In this document: positions 30,390-40,737 of the stretch, piece after piece
How the letters are laid out: each line of letters begins with the position of its first letter
How positions within the stretch are numbered: the stretch's first letter is position 1
Assembly (NCBI GenBank): GCA_937885575.1
Contig: CALABO010000016.1
Coordinates: 15,223 to 79,222, forward strand
Direction: 5' to 3'
From: an uncultured Pseudomonadota bacterium
Lineage (GTDB): Bacteria > Pseudomonadota > Alphaproteobacteria > Rs-D84
DNA: 64,000 bases
Position numbers and translations under genes: made by a program
Notes under the pieces: generated by a model
The model's database searches: none
What the model was told of the DNA's origin: nothing
What the model saw: only the letters and a program-made list of their open reading frames with translations

Positions 30390-30438
30390 AATTATAATTG
30401 AGAAATCTCTATCACATCTTTGCGTTCGCAAAGACGGA

Positions 30439-30515
30439 TGGTGGGTTATGTAGGACTCGAACCCACGACCAAAGCGTTATGAGCGCTCCGCTCTAACCAA
30501 CTGAGCTAATAACCC
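30439..30515 (-). tRNA. tRNA with anticodon CAU, probably tRNA-Ile2 (lysidine) or elongator Met
   Basis: Acceptor GGGTTAT pairs with ATAACCC, discriminator A, CCA encoded, anticodon loop CTCATAA. The GCTCATAACGC core followed by GGTCG looks more like tRNA-Ile2 than elongator Met, but sequence alone does not settle it. It is not initiator-like, because the 5' end is fully paired and the anticodon stem lacks three G-C pairs. Confidence 0.9.
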
Positions 30516-30524
30516 AACGCGCGC

Positions 30525-30553
30525 ATTATTACATAGTTCTTTTTTCGATGCAA
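30525..30553 (-). promoter_or_regulatory. Promoter of tRNA (CAU)
   Basis: TTGCAT (30548-30553) and AATAAT (30525-30530) are 17 bases apart, followed by a GC-rich start region (GCGCGCG). Confidence 0.6.
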
Positions 30554-30555
30554 GG

Positions 30556-30708
30556 AAAAAGTGGGGAGTGGTAAGTGTTAGTGGGTAGTGTTAGTGGAAA
30601 GTCTCTAGAGGGGAACTTTGCGCGCTGGAATAACCACGTAATTACGGATTTATTCCAGAACCTAATAACCACTTACACTAGCCGCTAACACTTTCCACTA
30701 AGGTATTT
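30556..30708. repeat. GTTAGTG-type palindromic element, copy A
   Basis: The left arm GTGTTAGTGGGTAGTGTTAG pairs with a right arm whose reverse complement reads GTGTTAGCGGCTAGTGTAAG. The centre holds CTGGAATAA...TTATTCCAG around ACGTAATTAC. It is the same family as 44519-44622. The right arm supplies the stop codon of the MFS gene. Confidence 0.75.
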
Positions 30709-31890
30709 CGTTTGTCTTGCGGATATTACGCAGGCCAAGATATGCGACATAAATAATATCGCAATAAGATACTGCAACGCGCCATGTAAATTAAATGCGC
30801 CGATATACATCAAACACAGGCACCCCGCCCAACGACCAAAGAACAGAACAACATCACGCATAACCAGGTATTCTATGCGGATATTTTTTGTAATGAACCG
30901 CGATTGTCCGATGTTCAAAATGTTCGTGCCACAGATCTGGTTCGTGGTGACGATGCCGACCGCATAGGCGAACGCGTAAAGCAATATACTGAAACGATTC
31001 ACGCCGATTATCAAAGCAGCCGCCGAAAACGCCAATAACACAGAGCAAGATAGGACAATCCACCTAAAATCCCGATTGGAACAAAAACGCCCAAAAGCCC
31101 ATGATGCCACGATTGTACAGATTGCGAAAATCGTTGACCATATCCCAAGGTTCATGTCTGTATGAAATGCATCGACGATGTACATAACCACGACCGTTTC
31201 CAATATCCATGCGAAACTGCGCAACAATTCCGAAAGAAATATCTTACGCAATAACGGCGTTCCCCTTAGGTGATTATAAAAACCGATAAAATCTATTGGT
31301 TGGTGTTTTGGATTTCGGCACGGTGGCAATAAAAACAACATAAAAAATTCCATAATCGCCATAACCATAATGGCCCAAGCGACACTTTGCAACGATGTTA
31401 TGGTCAGCATCGTTCCCAATGTGATCGGAACCAAGATTTTGAAGATATGTCTTATCGCCTCTTTGGTGCCAACAAAAAATACCATCCTTTTGGCGCAAAC
31501 ACTTTCGATTGTGATGGCATGCATCGGTAAATTATAAAACCCTTCGAAAATACCATAAAGGATTCCCAACACAACAAGCCACCTGGCCGCGTCCGCCCCA
31601 AGAACCGCAATCAGACCCATCAAAATAATCCGGGTGACAATGTTCATGCCGAAAAGAACCGTTTTGTTGCCGTTTTTGCACCAATTGGCCGTTATAACAA
31701 ATGTTAAACATATCGCCAAAATCTCAAAAAAACGGTATGCCGATACGGAAACAATCTCATTGATTGTGTTGTGCATCAAAAAAGATACAATAAATGTCCC
31801 AAGAAACATGGTGGAAATGGTATGAAATACCGAAAAGCCGGTTATTATCCATTCATTCTTTGTTAATCGGTGGCAAAAATTCCCTCTCAT
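30685..31890 (-). CDS. MFS transporter, substrate unknown
   Basis: A 401-residue integral membrane protein with about twelve hydrophobic segments, typical of the major facilitator superfamily, with a basic loop near the middle (LLPPCRNPKHQP). No substrate signature is recognised. The last residues (LSGKC) and the TAG stop are read from a palindromic intergenic repeat, so the original C-terminus may have been replaced. The -10 box ends 9 bases before the ATG and there is no Shine-Dalgarno, so a leaderless mRNA is expected. Confidence 0.8.
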   Translation of the reverse strand: MRGNFCHRLTKNEWIITGFSVFHTISTMFLGTFIVSFLMHNTINEIVSVSAYRFFEILAICLTFVITANWCKNGNKTVLFGMNIVTRIILMGLIAVLGADAARWLVVLGILYGIFEGFYNLPMHAITIESVCAKRMVFFVGTKEAIRHIFKILVPITLGTMLTITSLQSVAWAIMVMAIMEFFMLFLLPPCRNPKHQPIDFIGFYNHLRGTPLLRKIFLSELLRSFAWILETVVVMYIVDAFHTDMNLGIWSTIFAICTIVASWAFGRFCSNRDFRWIVLSCSVLLAFSAAALIIGVNRFSILLYAFAYAVGIVTTNQICGTNILNIGQSRFITKNIRIEYLVMRDVVLFFGRWAGCLCLMYIGAFNLHGALQYLIAILFMSHILACVISARQTKYLSGKC

Positions 31891-31899
31891 GACGTGGGA

Positions 31900-31928
31900 A
31901 TTTTATCACACCTGTGCCAAAAAGACAA
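31900..31928 (-). promoter_or_regulatory. Promoter of the MFS gene (leaderless)
   Basis: TTGTCT (31923-31928) and TAAAAT (31900-31905) are 17 bases apart; the ATG is at 31890. Confidence 0.7.
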
Positions 31929-31983
31929 TATAAATCCGTCTTTTTCCCTTTATTTTTGATATTCGTTATGCCAAAATGGGCGC

Positions 31984-33255
31984 ATGTCGGAAATCGTTAA
32001 AATTTTAAGTGATGAACAAAAAATCGCCTTTGACACCATTGAAAACACCCATCAAAATGTGTTGATTTTGGGCAGTGCCGGAACAGGAAAATCCACTTTT
32101 GTTAACTATTTAAAATCCGCATCTAAGAAAAGAATCATATGCGCCTGTCCGACCGCCGTTGCTGCCCTTAATATCGGTGGGCAAACGATACATTCGCTGT
32201 TTCAGATTCAACCGCGCGACTTTGTGTTTCCGGAATTTTTGAAACTAAAAGCCAAAGTGCGAAACATTTTGACCGCGACTGATATCCTTGTCCTGGACGA
32301 AGTGTCGATGATTTCGCCCGATGTTATGGACGCGATGGACATTTTGGCGCGCCAGGCCCGGCACAGTACTGAACCCTTTGGCGGGATTCAGGTTGTGGCG
32401 ATTGGCGACCTGTTTCAATTGCCGCCGGTGATAACGCGCGACGCGGGGCAGTATTTTAAGCAGGCGTATGAACACGAACGCGCGTATTTCTTTGATAGCA
32501 ATGTGTATCGGCGGGCGGATTTCGTACGGTTTAACTTTGATTTAGTATATCGGCAAAATGATACGGGGTTGTTGACGAACCTGAACGCGCTACGCGCGGG
32601 TGATGTCGGTGCGCTTTCGTTTTTTAACACTTGCCAAATTGATGATGCGGCGCGGCGCGACAATGCCGTTATAATTACGCCCTTTCGCGCGGTTGCCGAA
32701 CGCATAAATGCCGAACGATTGGATGCAATTGGCGCGCCGTTGGTGCGATATATGGGTGAACTGTCGGGGAACTTTGCCGAACGCGATGTGCCCGCGCCGA
32801 TGAATTTGGAACTGAAAGTTGGGGCGTTGGTGGTCTTTGTCAAAAACGGCGACAAATGGCACAATGGGTCGATGGGCGTGGTGCGGTCACTGGGGGCGCG
32901 CGATATTACGGTGGAATTATTGGGTGCGAACCGCGATGTCGTTCTGGTGCGACCCGAAAAGTGGCAAAAAATTGAATACACGCGCGATGAAAACGAACGT
33001 TTGCAAGAAAACGAAACCGGCGCGTATAAACAGTTTCCGCTGACGCTGGGGTACGCAATGACGATACACAAAGCCCAGGGCAAAACATTGGACACCGTGA
33101 TTGTGGATATTTCGCGCGGGGCGTTCGAACATGGCCAAACCTATGTTGCGTTGTCACGCACACGGACGGCCGGCGATATGCATATTGCACGACCGCTGTC
33201 GCCACGTGATGTTATATTTGACCCGCGGGTGTTGGAATTTGTAAACAGGGGTTAA
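31984..33255 (+). CDS. PIF1/RecD-like SF1 helicase
   Basis: An ATP-dependent 5'-3' DNA helicase of the PIF1-like group, 423 residues. Walker A is GSAGTGKST (about residues 31-39), motif Ia is in CPTAVAALNIGGQTIHSLF, Walker B is LVLDEVSM, motif III is GDLFQLPPV, and C-terminal motifs are LGYAMTIHKAQGKTLD and TYVALSRTR. The likely roles are G-quadruplex or fork processing, by family. No clear Shine-Dalgarno precedes the ATG at 31984. It is divergent from the MFS gene. Confidence 0.9.
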   Translation: MSEIVKILSDEQKIAFDTIENTHQNVLILGSAGTGKSTFVNYLKSASKKRIICACPTAVAALNIGGQTIHSLFQIQPRDFVFPEFLKLKAKVRNILTATDILVLDEVSMISPDVMDAMDILARQARHSTEPFGGIQVVAIGDLFQLPPVITRDAGQYFKQAYEHERAYFFDSNVYRRADFVRFNFDLVYRQNDTGLLTNLNALRAGDVGALSFFNTCQIDDAARRDNAVIITPFRAVAERINAERLDAIGAPLVRYMGELSGNFAERDVPAPMNLELKVGALVVFVKNGDKWHNGSMGVVRSLGARDITVELLGANRDVVLVRPEKWQKIEYTRDENERLQENETGAYKQFPLTLGYAMTIHKAQGKTLDTVIVDISRGAFEHGQTYVALSRTRTAGDMHIARPLSPRDVIFDPRVLEFVNRG

Positions 33256-33283
33256 AAAATAACGGCGATTGCCGTTATTTTTT
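33255..33283. terminator. Bidirectional terminator, helicase / acpP
   Basis: AAAATAACGGC and GCCGTTATTTT arms with a GATT loop have A and T runs on the two sides. Confidence 0.88.
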
Positions 33284-33839
33284 ATTTCTTTTTTTCCGCC
33301 CGCGCCCGAAGTGCCATTTGCGACCGGATTTGATCAAATAAATTTAATGCTTGCGCGACCGGCATTTTTAGTATTTCACCGACCGTAGTTTGCAACAAAT
33401 CCGCCGGCACATTTTTGGTTGGTTTTGTTGCGACGGGCTTTTTTGCGGTTGTCTTCGAACCCGCATCTTTGGGTGTCGATTGCTTTTTTGTTGCGGCGGG
33501 CTTTTTTGCGGTTGTCTTCGAACCCGCAACTTTGGATACCGGCTGCTGCGTAGATTTCACGGGCGGAAGCCAATCAGGGTCGGCCTGCTTTTCTTCAATC
33601 AACCTAACCACATCGCCAACGGCCACTATGTTTTCCTGTTGATTGTCCGGGATACTTAGATTATATTCTTTTTCAAACTCCATCATTAATTCAACCGTAT
33701 CAAGAGAATCCGCCCCAAGGTCGTTTGTAAACTGGGCAACCATTGTTACCTCAGCCGGGTCAACGCCAAGTTTTTCAACAACAATTGGAACGATTTGTCT
33801 AAGAATTGCTTGCTGTCCTTCTGATATTTGTTCTGTCAT
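33282..33839 (-). CDS. acpP: Acyl carrier protein with a basic repeat linker and extra C-terminal domain
   Basis: Residues 1-85 are a normal acyl carrier protein, with [15 protein letters not shown] holding the phosphopantetheine Ser. They carry acyl chains in fatty-acid synthesis. Unlike the usual 75-90 residue ACP, this one runs to 185 residues. Residues about 100-140 are Lys/Thr/Ala/Pro-rich, with the segment [10 protein letters not shown] twice, like histone H1 tails. The last 45 residues (from VPADLLQTT) look helical and end in EKKK. The linker repeat is also a direct DNA repeat. The gene has its own consensus promoter and an AAGGA site. The tail's role is unknown. Confidence 0.88.
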   Translation of the reverse strand: MTEQISEGQQAILRQIVPIVVEKLGVDPAEVTMVAQFTNDLGADSLDTVELMMEFEKEYNLSIPDNQQENIVAVGDVVRLIEEKQADPDWLPPVKSTQQPVSKVAGSKTTAKKPAATKKQSTPKDAGSKTTAKKPVATKPTKNVPADLLQTTVGEILKMPVAQALNLFDQIRSQMALRARAEKKK

Positions 33840-33868
33840 TTTAATGTCCTTTTTTTACTTGCGTGTGA

Positions 33869-33896
33869 ATTATATTACACAAGATAAGATTGTCAA
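33869..33896 (-). promoter_or_regulatory. Consensus promoter of acpP
   Basis: TTGACA (33891-33896) and TATAAT (33869-33874) are 16 bases apart. Both boxes are perfect, as expected for a highly expressed gene. Confidence 0.88.
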
Positions 33897-33898
33897 GA

Positions 33899-34285
33899 TT
33901 AAATTTCTTTCTTCATCAAAACCGCATCCACACCGTCATAGTATTTCGGGCGATGGCCGTTTTGGATAAATCCGCATTTTTTATAAAGTGCAATTGCCGG
34001 CGCGTTTTCGGCGGATACCTCCAAAAATATCTTTTTAACACCGGCCTTTTTGATTTCGTGTTCCATCAAAGTAAGCATCGCGGTTGCGATTCCCGCACCG
34101 CGCGCGGCGGGGTGAACACCGATTGTGATAATTTCCGCTTCGTCGCAAACAGTGCGCCAAACGATAAAACCGTTTTCAGACGCCACAATTTCACAACCGG
34201 ATTTTTTTAGGTCACGGAAATCGTTCGCCGTCCACGGTTTGTGCGGGAAGCAAAGTTTATGTAAATCGGCAAGTTTATTTAGCAT
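33899..34285 (-). CDS. rimI: RimI-like ribosomal-protein alanine N-acetyltransferase
   Basis: A 128-residue GNAT acetyltransferase with the acetyl-CoA loop RGAGIATAML and the RimI signature EVSAENAPAIALYKKCGF followed by a conserved YY. It acetylates the N-terminus of S18 in E. coli. It begins two bases after the preceding small gene and belongs to the operon that includes tsaB, a common pairing. Confidence 0.9.
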   Translation of the reverse strand: MLNKLADLHKLCFPHKPWTANDFRDLKKSGCEIVASENGFIVWRTVCDEAEIITIGVHPAARGAGIATAMLTLMEHEIKKAGVKKIFLEVSAENAPAIALYKKCGFIQNGHRPKYYDGVDAVLMKKEI

Positions 34286-34287
34286 TT

Positions 34288-34485
34288 TTACCTGGATATT
34301 TGACTACGCCGTATTGATTCGCATACGCCGGCAACATACCCGGCAACATACCCAGCAAATATACATCTTTCAACGTAACTGTAAATTTTATGATCATATA
34401 TATCATGCAAATACCTTTCGGCTTTTGCCGGTGATTTGCAGTTTTCCAATTTAATACGTTTAACAATTTCTTTTTGTTTCAACAT
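34288..34485 (-). CDS. Small unknown protein, 65 residues
   Basis: It begins MLKQKEIVKRIKLEN after a good AAGGG site and ends two bases before rimI. A 12-base tandem repeat encodes GYVAGYVAGV. Its leader and first codons resemble those of the next gene upstream (34515-34868), which suggests a partial duplication. No family is recognised, and it could be a decaying fragment. Confidence 0.5.
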   Translation of the reverse strand: MLKQKEIVKRIKLENCKSPAKAERYLHDIYDHKIYSYVERCIFAGYVAGYVAGVCESIRRSQISR

Positions 34486-34514
34486 GTTATTTACCCTTTT
34501 TCTTCGGCATTTAT

Positions 34515-34868
34515 TTACCGGTGTGTCTTACCATATAACCATTCCATAAGAACAAACAAGTTTTTACCATTCGTGCATTGCATATCTTCAAGAGCAAAAT
34601 GTTTCCACCCTGTTCTTTTATATCCGGAACTGAATTTATAATATTGGTAAACACTGCTCTTGGGGCTAAATTTTACCGTCCGAACCACCCAATTACCGTA
34701 CCCAAAAGTATACATTTCGCCATCGCCGTCTTTATCATATTGAATGCAGTTTTTATAAATTTCCATCGCCCGGCGCAGGACGCGAACATCTATTAACCCC
34801 GACTTATCAATTGGCACTTCTTGTAAGTTTAAATTTAACCTTTGTGTTATCTGATTTTTCTTTAACAT
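34515..34868 (-). CDS. Unknown protein, 117 residues
   Basis: The start is placed at ATG 34868, overlapping the tsaB stop (TAGTATG context, AAAGGAT upstream), not at the open frame's first start at 34934. It begins MLKKNQITQRLN. The C-terminal half is rich in aromatic residues (FGYGNWVVRTVKF, YQYYKFSSGYKRTGWKHF). It has no signal peptide or membrane span and no recognised family. It is embedded in the lon-like/tsaB/rimI operon. Confidence 0.6.
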   Translation of the reverse strand: MLKKNQITQRLNLNLQEVPIDKSGLIDVRVLRRAMEIYKNCIQYDKDGDGEMYTFGYGNWVVRTVKFSPKSSVYQYYKFSSGYKRTGWKHFALEDMQCTNGKNLFVLMEWLYGKTHR

Positions 34869-34869
34869 A

Positions 34870-35415
34870 CTATTTATCCTTTTTGCTTTCTTCGGCGTAA
34901 CTTGGACGCAGATACATTGGCACGACCGGTTCAATATTCCCGTCCGCCAATTTTTTGCGAACTATATCAAGCCCCAATTTCAAATCAAACGGCCGGTGGC
35001 CAACGGTGCGCGGGCATTTCATTTGTTCGCTCTCTACCTGCTCTATCGTCATGGTGCCGGGCGTGTGTTGGGGCGATGCCACAAAGAAATCGCCACGGCC
35101 GGAATCAATCGCAACGAACGCGTCGGGCGTTGCCACCAAATAAAGGTCAAACGCACTGATCCCCACGACCGGAATATTCAATCCTATTGCAATCCCCTTG
35201 GCATAGGCGATACCCATGCGGATTCCGGTGAAACTGCCCGGGCCGATTACAACACCGATCGCGGTTATATCGCGCCAGGTCGCGCCGCATTCGGTCAAAA
35301 AACTTTCCGCCGCGGCCGGCAATGCCAATGATTGCTTTTCCACCATGAGTGTTTTATGATGATCGTCCAAAACAAATTCCAAACCCGCACCAGATGTGTT
35401 TATTATGAATATCAT
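34870..35415 (-). CDS. tsaB: tRNA t6A biosynthesis protein TsaB
   Basis: TsaB partners TsaD and TsaE to make threonylcarbamoyl-adenosine at position 37 of ANN-decoding tRNAs. The 181-residue product has the family N-terminus IINTSGAGLEF and the GPGSFTGIRMGIAYAKGIA motif. Its start overlaps the preceding unknown gene as ATGA. Confidence 0.92.
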   Translation of the reverse strand: MIFIINTSGAGLEFVLDDHHKTLMVEKQSLALPAAAESFLTECGATWRDITAIGVVIGPGSFTGIRMGIAYAKGIAIGLNIPVVGISAFDLYLVATPDAFVAIDSGRGDFFVASPQHTPGTMTIEQVESEQMKCPRTVGHRPFDLKLGLDIVRKKLADGNIEPVVPMYLRPSYAEESKKDK

Positions 35416-35801
35416 TTTTGTTGTTCCCGTTGCCGTAGTCTTTTCATTTTATTGTATATAAGTCGCGCTGGCAACCCTTCAATTTCTATATTTTTTCCGT
35501 TCGGTGCATGCGGTAATACCCCTTTGTTATTGAATATTACGGTGAATGTTATTGGTACACTCGCTTGATTCCCGGCGGTTCCAATAAGGTTTGTCCAAAA
35601 TGTTGTCGGGACGTATTTATTGGCAACATAGTGCCTATCACATCGGTGTGATTCTATTATTGTTTCAAAACGCGACTTTTTGAGCGGTATTTTGATTTGA
35701 TACAAATTGCCCCAACTGTATGGTGTCATTTTATTGGTGTCTTTGTTTTGATATAATTTTTCTATATCACGACAAATTTGTATAGCTTGAATAATTTTCA
35801 T
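35412..35801 (-). CDS. Unknown protein, 129 residues
   Basis: A cytoplasmic-looking protein with a Lys/Arg/Gln-rich C-terminus and no recognised motif. AAGGGGT precedes the ATG. It starts 12 bases after the truncated lon-like gene, at the point where Lon's protease domain would be encoded, but I see no similarity to that domain. Its stop overlaps the tsaB start. Confidence 0.6.
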   Translation of the reverse strand: MKIIQAIQICRDIEKLYQNKDTNKMTPYSWGNLYQIKIPLKKSRFETIIESHRCDRHYVANKYVPTTFWTNLIGTAGNQASVPITFTVIFNNKGVLPHAPNGKNIEIEGLPARLIYNKMKRLRQREQQK

Positions 35802-35813
35802 TGTTTTTACCCC

Positions 35814-37568
35814 TTATATACTAACACCGAACCCAATCCGCTTTGAAAATCCGGCGGATTGATGCAGCGACAATAAATCGTCAATTTTTTCGATTGTAAA
35901 TTCCGTCGGCACATCTTCGCCATCGTTTTCAAGCAACGCCCGGCGCAGGATTGCGGTAATTTCGCGTTGCAGGCCCCGCACGCCCGATTCCCCCGTGTAT
36001 TTGCGAATTATATGGCGAATTGCATCGTCAGAAATCGTTATTTTATCCACCGCCCATCCGGTATCCGCCGCGGCGCGCGCGATTAAATGTTCGCGGGCAA
36101 TTTGCACCTTTTCGTCTTCACTGTATCCCGGAATTTCGATGATTTCCATGCGGTCTTTTAGCGCACTTGATATATTCAAACTGTTCGCCGTGGCAATAAA
36201 CAAGACATTCGACAGGTCAAAATCCACCTCTAGGTAATGATCGCGGAACGCCCTATTCTGTTCCGGGTCCAGGACTTCGAGTAATGCGGATTCCGGGTCG
36301 CCGCGCCAATCGCGCCCCATTTTATCGATTTCGTCCAAAACGATAACCGGATTGTTCACACGCGCACGCTTTAATGCGTCCATAATGCGCCCGGTCTGCG
36401 CGCCGATATAGGTTTTGCGGTGGCCCCTAAAATGTGCCTCGTCCGAAACGCCGCCAAGTGAAATGCGATGATATTTCCGCCCAAGCGCGGCCGCGATAGA
36501 TTTACACAGCGATGTTTTTCCAACGCCCGGCGCGCCGACAAAGCACAAGATACTGCCCCTATTGGAACCGGTTTTCTTCATAACCGCAATGTGTTCCAGT
36601 ATGCGTTCTTTGACGGGGCGCATGCCGGAATGTTCGCTGTCCAATGCCCGGCGCGCGGCGTTCAGGTCAATTGCCGGCGTATCGGCCCTGTCCCACGGCA
36701 TGGCAAGCAATTCTTCCAAATATGTTTTAATAAGGCCACCTTCGTTCGACATTGGCGACATGTTGCGCATACGCTTCCATTCCGTTATCGCCTTTTCTTT
36801 GACATCCGCCGGCATAGACGATTTTTCGATTTTTTTACGTATGGATGTGGCATCTTCCGCATCATCTTCACCCATTTCTTTTTGAATTGCACGCATTTTT
36901 TCTTGCAATATCGCCTCGCGCCGGCCCTGTTCCATTTGCATACTGATACGGCGATTTATGCTGTCTTCGACCTTGGACGTTTCTTGGATAAGTTTTACCT
37001 TTTCATACAGCATAACCATTTTGTCGTACCACGACGGGGTGGTCAAAACGCGGATTGCGGTGTCGGTATCAATCTCCATCGTTTGCAGGACGGAATCAAC
37101 AAACGCCGGCATCGGGTAATTCTGAATCACGCCGCGCAGTTTATCGATTTTTAATTTACGAAAACTGGAAATACTCTGAATCGTTTCAAAAATCTTTTCC
37201 CGCATAAGGACCGTGCGTTCGTCCGCAATATCATCGCCCATGGCGATCGTTTCCGTATCTGCACAGAAAACCCCGTCAACAACAGTTATATTATTCAACT
37301 TTACAACATTTGTGGTGCGAATTATCGCATGGATTGCGCCGTCCGGCATGCGTAAAATCTGAACAATATCGCCGATTGTGCCGTATTCGTAAATATCGCC
37401 CGGCGCGGTCGGATATGCGGAACCGTGTTGTGGCACGATAATAACCCGCTGAGTCAATCCGGCGGCGGATTCAATACATGATATAGAAGTTGGATTATCA
37501 ATATAGAGAGGCACCGTCATATCCGGATGCACAACTAAATCCCGACAAGGTAGAATGTATTCTTTCAT
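35814..37568 (-). CDS. lon: Lon homologue lacking the protease domain
   Basis: The 584-residue product has the Lon N-domain (LPCRDLVVHPDM onward) and a complete AAA+ module. Walker A is GAPGVGKTS, then LGGVSDEAHFRGHRKTYIGAQ, Walker B IVLDEIDKMG, sensor-1 IATAN and sensor-2 ESGVRGLQREI. It stops after RIGFGVSI, exactly where the C-terminal Ser-Lys protease domain begins in Lon (about 780-800 residues). No frame downstream encodes that domain. It could be a chaperone-like unfoldase or a decaying lon; the intact ATPase argues for the first. The start at 37568 is set by the promoter, whose -10 box abuts the upstream ATG (37577), so the mRNA is leaderless. Confidence 0.88.
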   Translation of the reverse strand: MKEYILPCRDLVVHPDMTVPLYIDNPTSISCIESAAGLTQRVIIVPQHGSAYPTAPGDIYEYGTIGDIVQILRMPDGAIHAIIRTTNVVKLNNITVVDGVFCADTETIAMGDDIADERTVLMREKIFETIQSISSFRKLKIDKLRGVIQNYPMPAFVDSVLQTMEIDTDTAIRVLTTPSWYDKMVMLYEKVKLIQETSKVEDSINRRISMQMEQGRREAILQEKMRAIQKEMGEDDAEDATSIRKKIEKSSMPADVKEKAITEWKRMRNMSPMSNEGGLIKTYLEELLAMPWDRADTPAIDLNAARRALDSEHSGMRPVKERILEHIAVMKKTGSNRGSILCFVGAPGVGKTSLCKSIAAALGRKYHRISLGGVSDEAHFRGHRKTYIGAQTGRIMDALKRARVNNPVIVLDEIDKMGRDWRGDPESALLEVLDPEQNRAFRDHYLEVDFDLSNVLFIATANSLNISSALKDRMEIIEIPGYSEDEKVQIAREHLIARAAADTGWAVDKITISDDAIRHIIRKYTGESGVRGLQREITAILRRALLENDGEDVPTEFTIEKIDDLLSLHQSAGFSKRIGFGVSI

Positions 37569-37577
37569 AGCAATCAT

Positions 37578-37606
37578 AATATAGAATTATTTTTATCGAT
37601 TTGCAA
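37578..37606 (-). promoter_or_regulatory. Promoter of the lon-like gene (leaderless)
   Basis: TTGCAA (37601-37606) and TATATT (37578-37583) are 17 bases apart; the ATG at 37568 is 9 bases beyond the -10 box. Confidence 0.75.
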
Positions 37607-37611
37607 GGGCA

Positions 37612-37645
37612 ATAAAAAATTCCCGAAAATTCGGGAACTTTTTAT
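37612..37645. terminator. Terminator after the small membrane-protein gene
   Basis: TTCCCGAA and TTCGGGAA arms with a 2-base loop have A and T runs on either side. The lon-like promoter follows at once. Confidence 0.82.
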
Positions 37646-37663
37646 TTGGCGTAATGCCAATGT

Positions 37664-37900
37664 TTAACGACGGCGACCACCGTTGTTGAATCCGGGTTTT
37701 TGTTGGGCAACGCCACTGCGACGTGACAAATAACGCGCGCCAATCAAGAACAACCATTCAAGCGACAGACCCGCCAAGAAAGCCAATTTGCCTTCATCCA
37801 TGGAAATCCAGCCCAATACATAAACAAACTGTGCAATAAATGAAATATATAATGCGCAGAATATACCACCAAAGAATATTTTTTTCATTTTTCCTAACAT
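37664..37900 (-). CDS. Small two-span membrane protein, unknown
   Basis: A 78-residue protein with two hydrophobic segments (about residues 7-29 and 38-57) and a basic, Gly-rich tail (FNNGGRRR). AGGTG lies 5 bases before the ATG at 37900. No family is recognised. It lies downstream of the tmRNA gene on the same strand. Confidence 0.65.
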   Translation of the reverse strand: MLGKMKKIFFGGIFCALYISFIAQFVYVLGWISMDEGKLAFLAGLSLEWLFLIGARYLSRRSGVAQQKPGFNNGGRRR

Positions 37901-37930
37901 TTTTTCACCTTTTTGTTTGTTTTATTAAAT

Positions 37931-39998
<2,068 letters not shown>

Positions 39999-40003
39999 TT
40001 GCT

Positions 40004-40032
40004 TTGCTTTTTGTGGCGGTGCCTGTTATGAT
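40004..40032 (+). promoter_or_regulatory. Promoter of the rubrerythrin gene
   Basis: TTGCTT (40004-40009) and TATGAT (40027-40032) are 17 bases apart. Confidence 0.6.
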
Positions 40033-40061
40033 AGTGGCAAATTTAACCCAAGGAGAAAAAT

Positions 40062-40688
40062 ATGTCCATATCATTAAAAGGCACACAAACCGAAAAAAAT
40101 CTGCTGATTGCATTCGCCGGCGAATCCCAGGCGCGCAACCGTTATTCTTTCTTTGCGTCACGCGCCAAGGACGAAGGTTTTCAGGCGATTGGTAAAATCT
40201 TTACCGAAACGGCCGAACAAGAACGCGAACATGCGTCGCGTTTGTTTAAGTTCTTAGATGGTGGCGCAATCGAAATAACCGCATCTTTCCCGGCGGGAAA
40301 AATCGGAACAACACTTGAAAATTTGCAGGCGGCGGCATACGGCGAACATGAAGAAAACACCGATATGTATCCGCGTTTTGCACAAATCGCCGCCGAAGAA
40401 GGTTTTGATTCCATCGCATCGGTGCTGAAAAACATCGGGCTTGCGGAACGTTATCATGAATCGCGTTTCCGCGCACTGATTGATGCGATTGAGAATGGAA
40501 CCTTGTTCAAACAGGATAAAATCGTTATGTGGCGTTGCACGAATTGCGGTATGTGGCACATTGGACTTGAGGCACCAACCGTTTGCCCGGCGTGTCTGCA
40601 CCCCCAGGGATATTTCATTAGCGAAGGAACAATTTCGCGTTGCGACACCAGCGAAGGTTTCTGTGAATACGCCAAGATTGATGATTAA
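40062..40688 (+). CDS. rbr: Rubrerythrin
   Basis: A di-iron peroxidase that removes hydrogen peroxide in anaerobes and microaerophiles, 208 residues. The four-helix domain has the Glu ligands in AGESQARNRY, EQEREHA, EEGFDSIA and AERYHESRF. The C-terminal rubredoxin-like domain has CTNCG and CPACLH cysteine pairs. A strong AAGGAG site precedes the ATG. The gene is monocistronic, with its own promoter and terminator. Confidence 0.95.
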   Translation: MSISLKGTQTEKNLLIAFAGESQARNRYSFFASRAKDEGFQAIGKIFTETAEQEREHASRLFKFLDGGAIEITASFPAGKIGTTLENLQAAAYGEHEENTDMYPRFAQIAAEEGFDSIASVLKNIGLAERYHESRFRALIDAIENGTLFKQDKIVMWRCTNCGMWHIGLEAPTVCPACLHPQGYFISEGTISRCDTSEGFCEYAKIDD

Positions 40689-40707
40689 AAATCAAAACGC
40701 ATAAAAG

Positions 40708-40737
40708 AAAACGGTGCAAATTCGCACCGTTTTTTAT
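40708..40737. terminator. Terminator of the rubrerythrin gene
   Basis: AACGGTGC and GCACCGTT arms around AAATTC are followed by a T run. The convergent gene's stop lies in the T run. Confidence 0.85.

Noticed and set aside
29945..30431. Overlapping frames in the gap upstream of the giant gene
   Set aside because: They are built from GC-rich intergenic repeats and a terminator, with no domain or ribosome site.
35412..35801. Detached Lon protease domain
   Set aside because: The residues show no Ser-Lys dyad, no GPSAG motif and no similarity to the Lon C-terminus. It has its own Shine-Dalgarno and is an unrelated gene.
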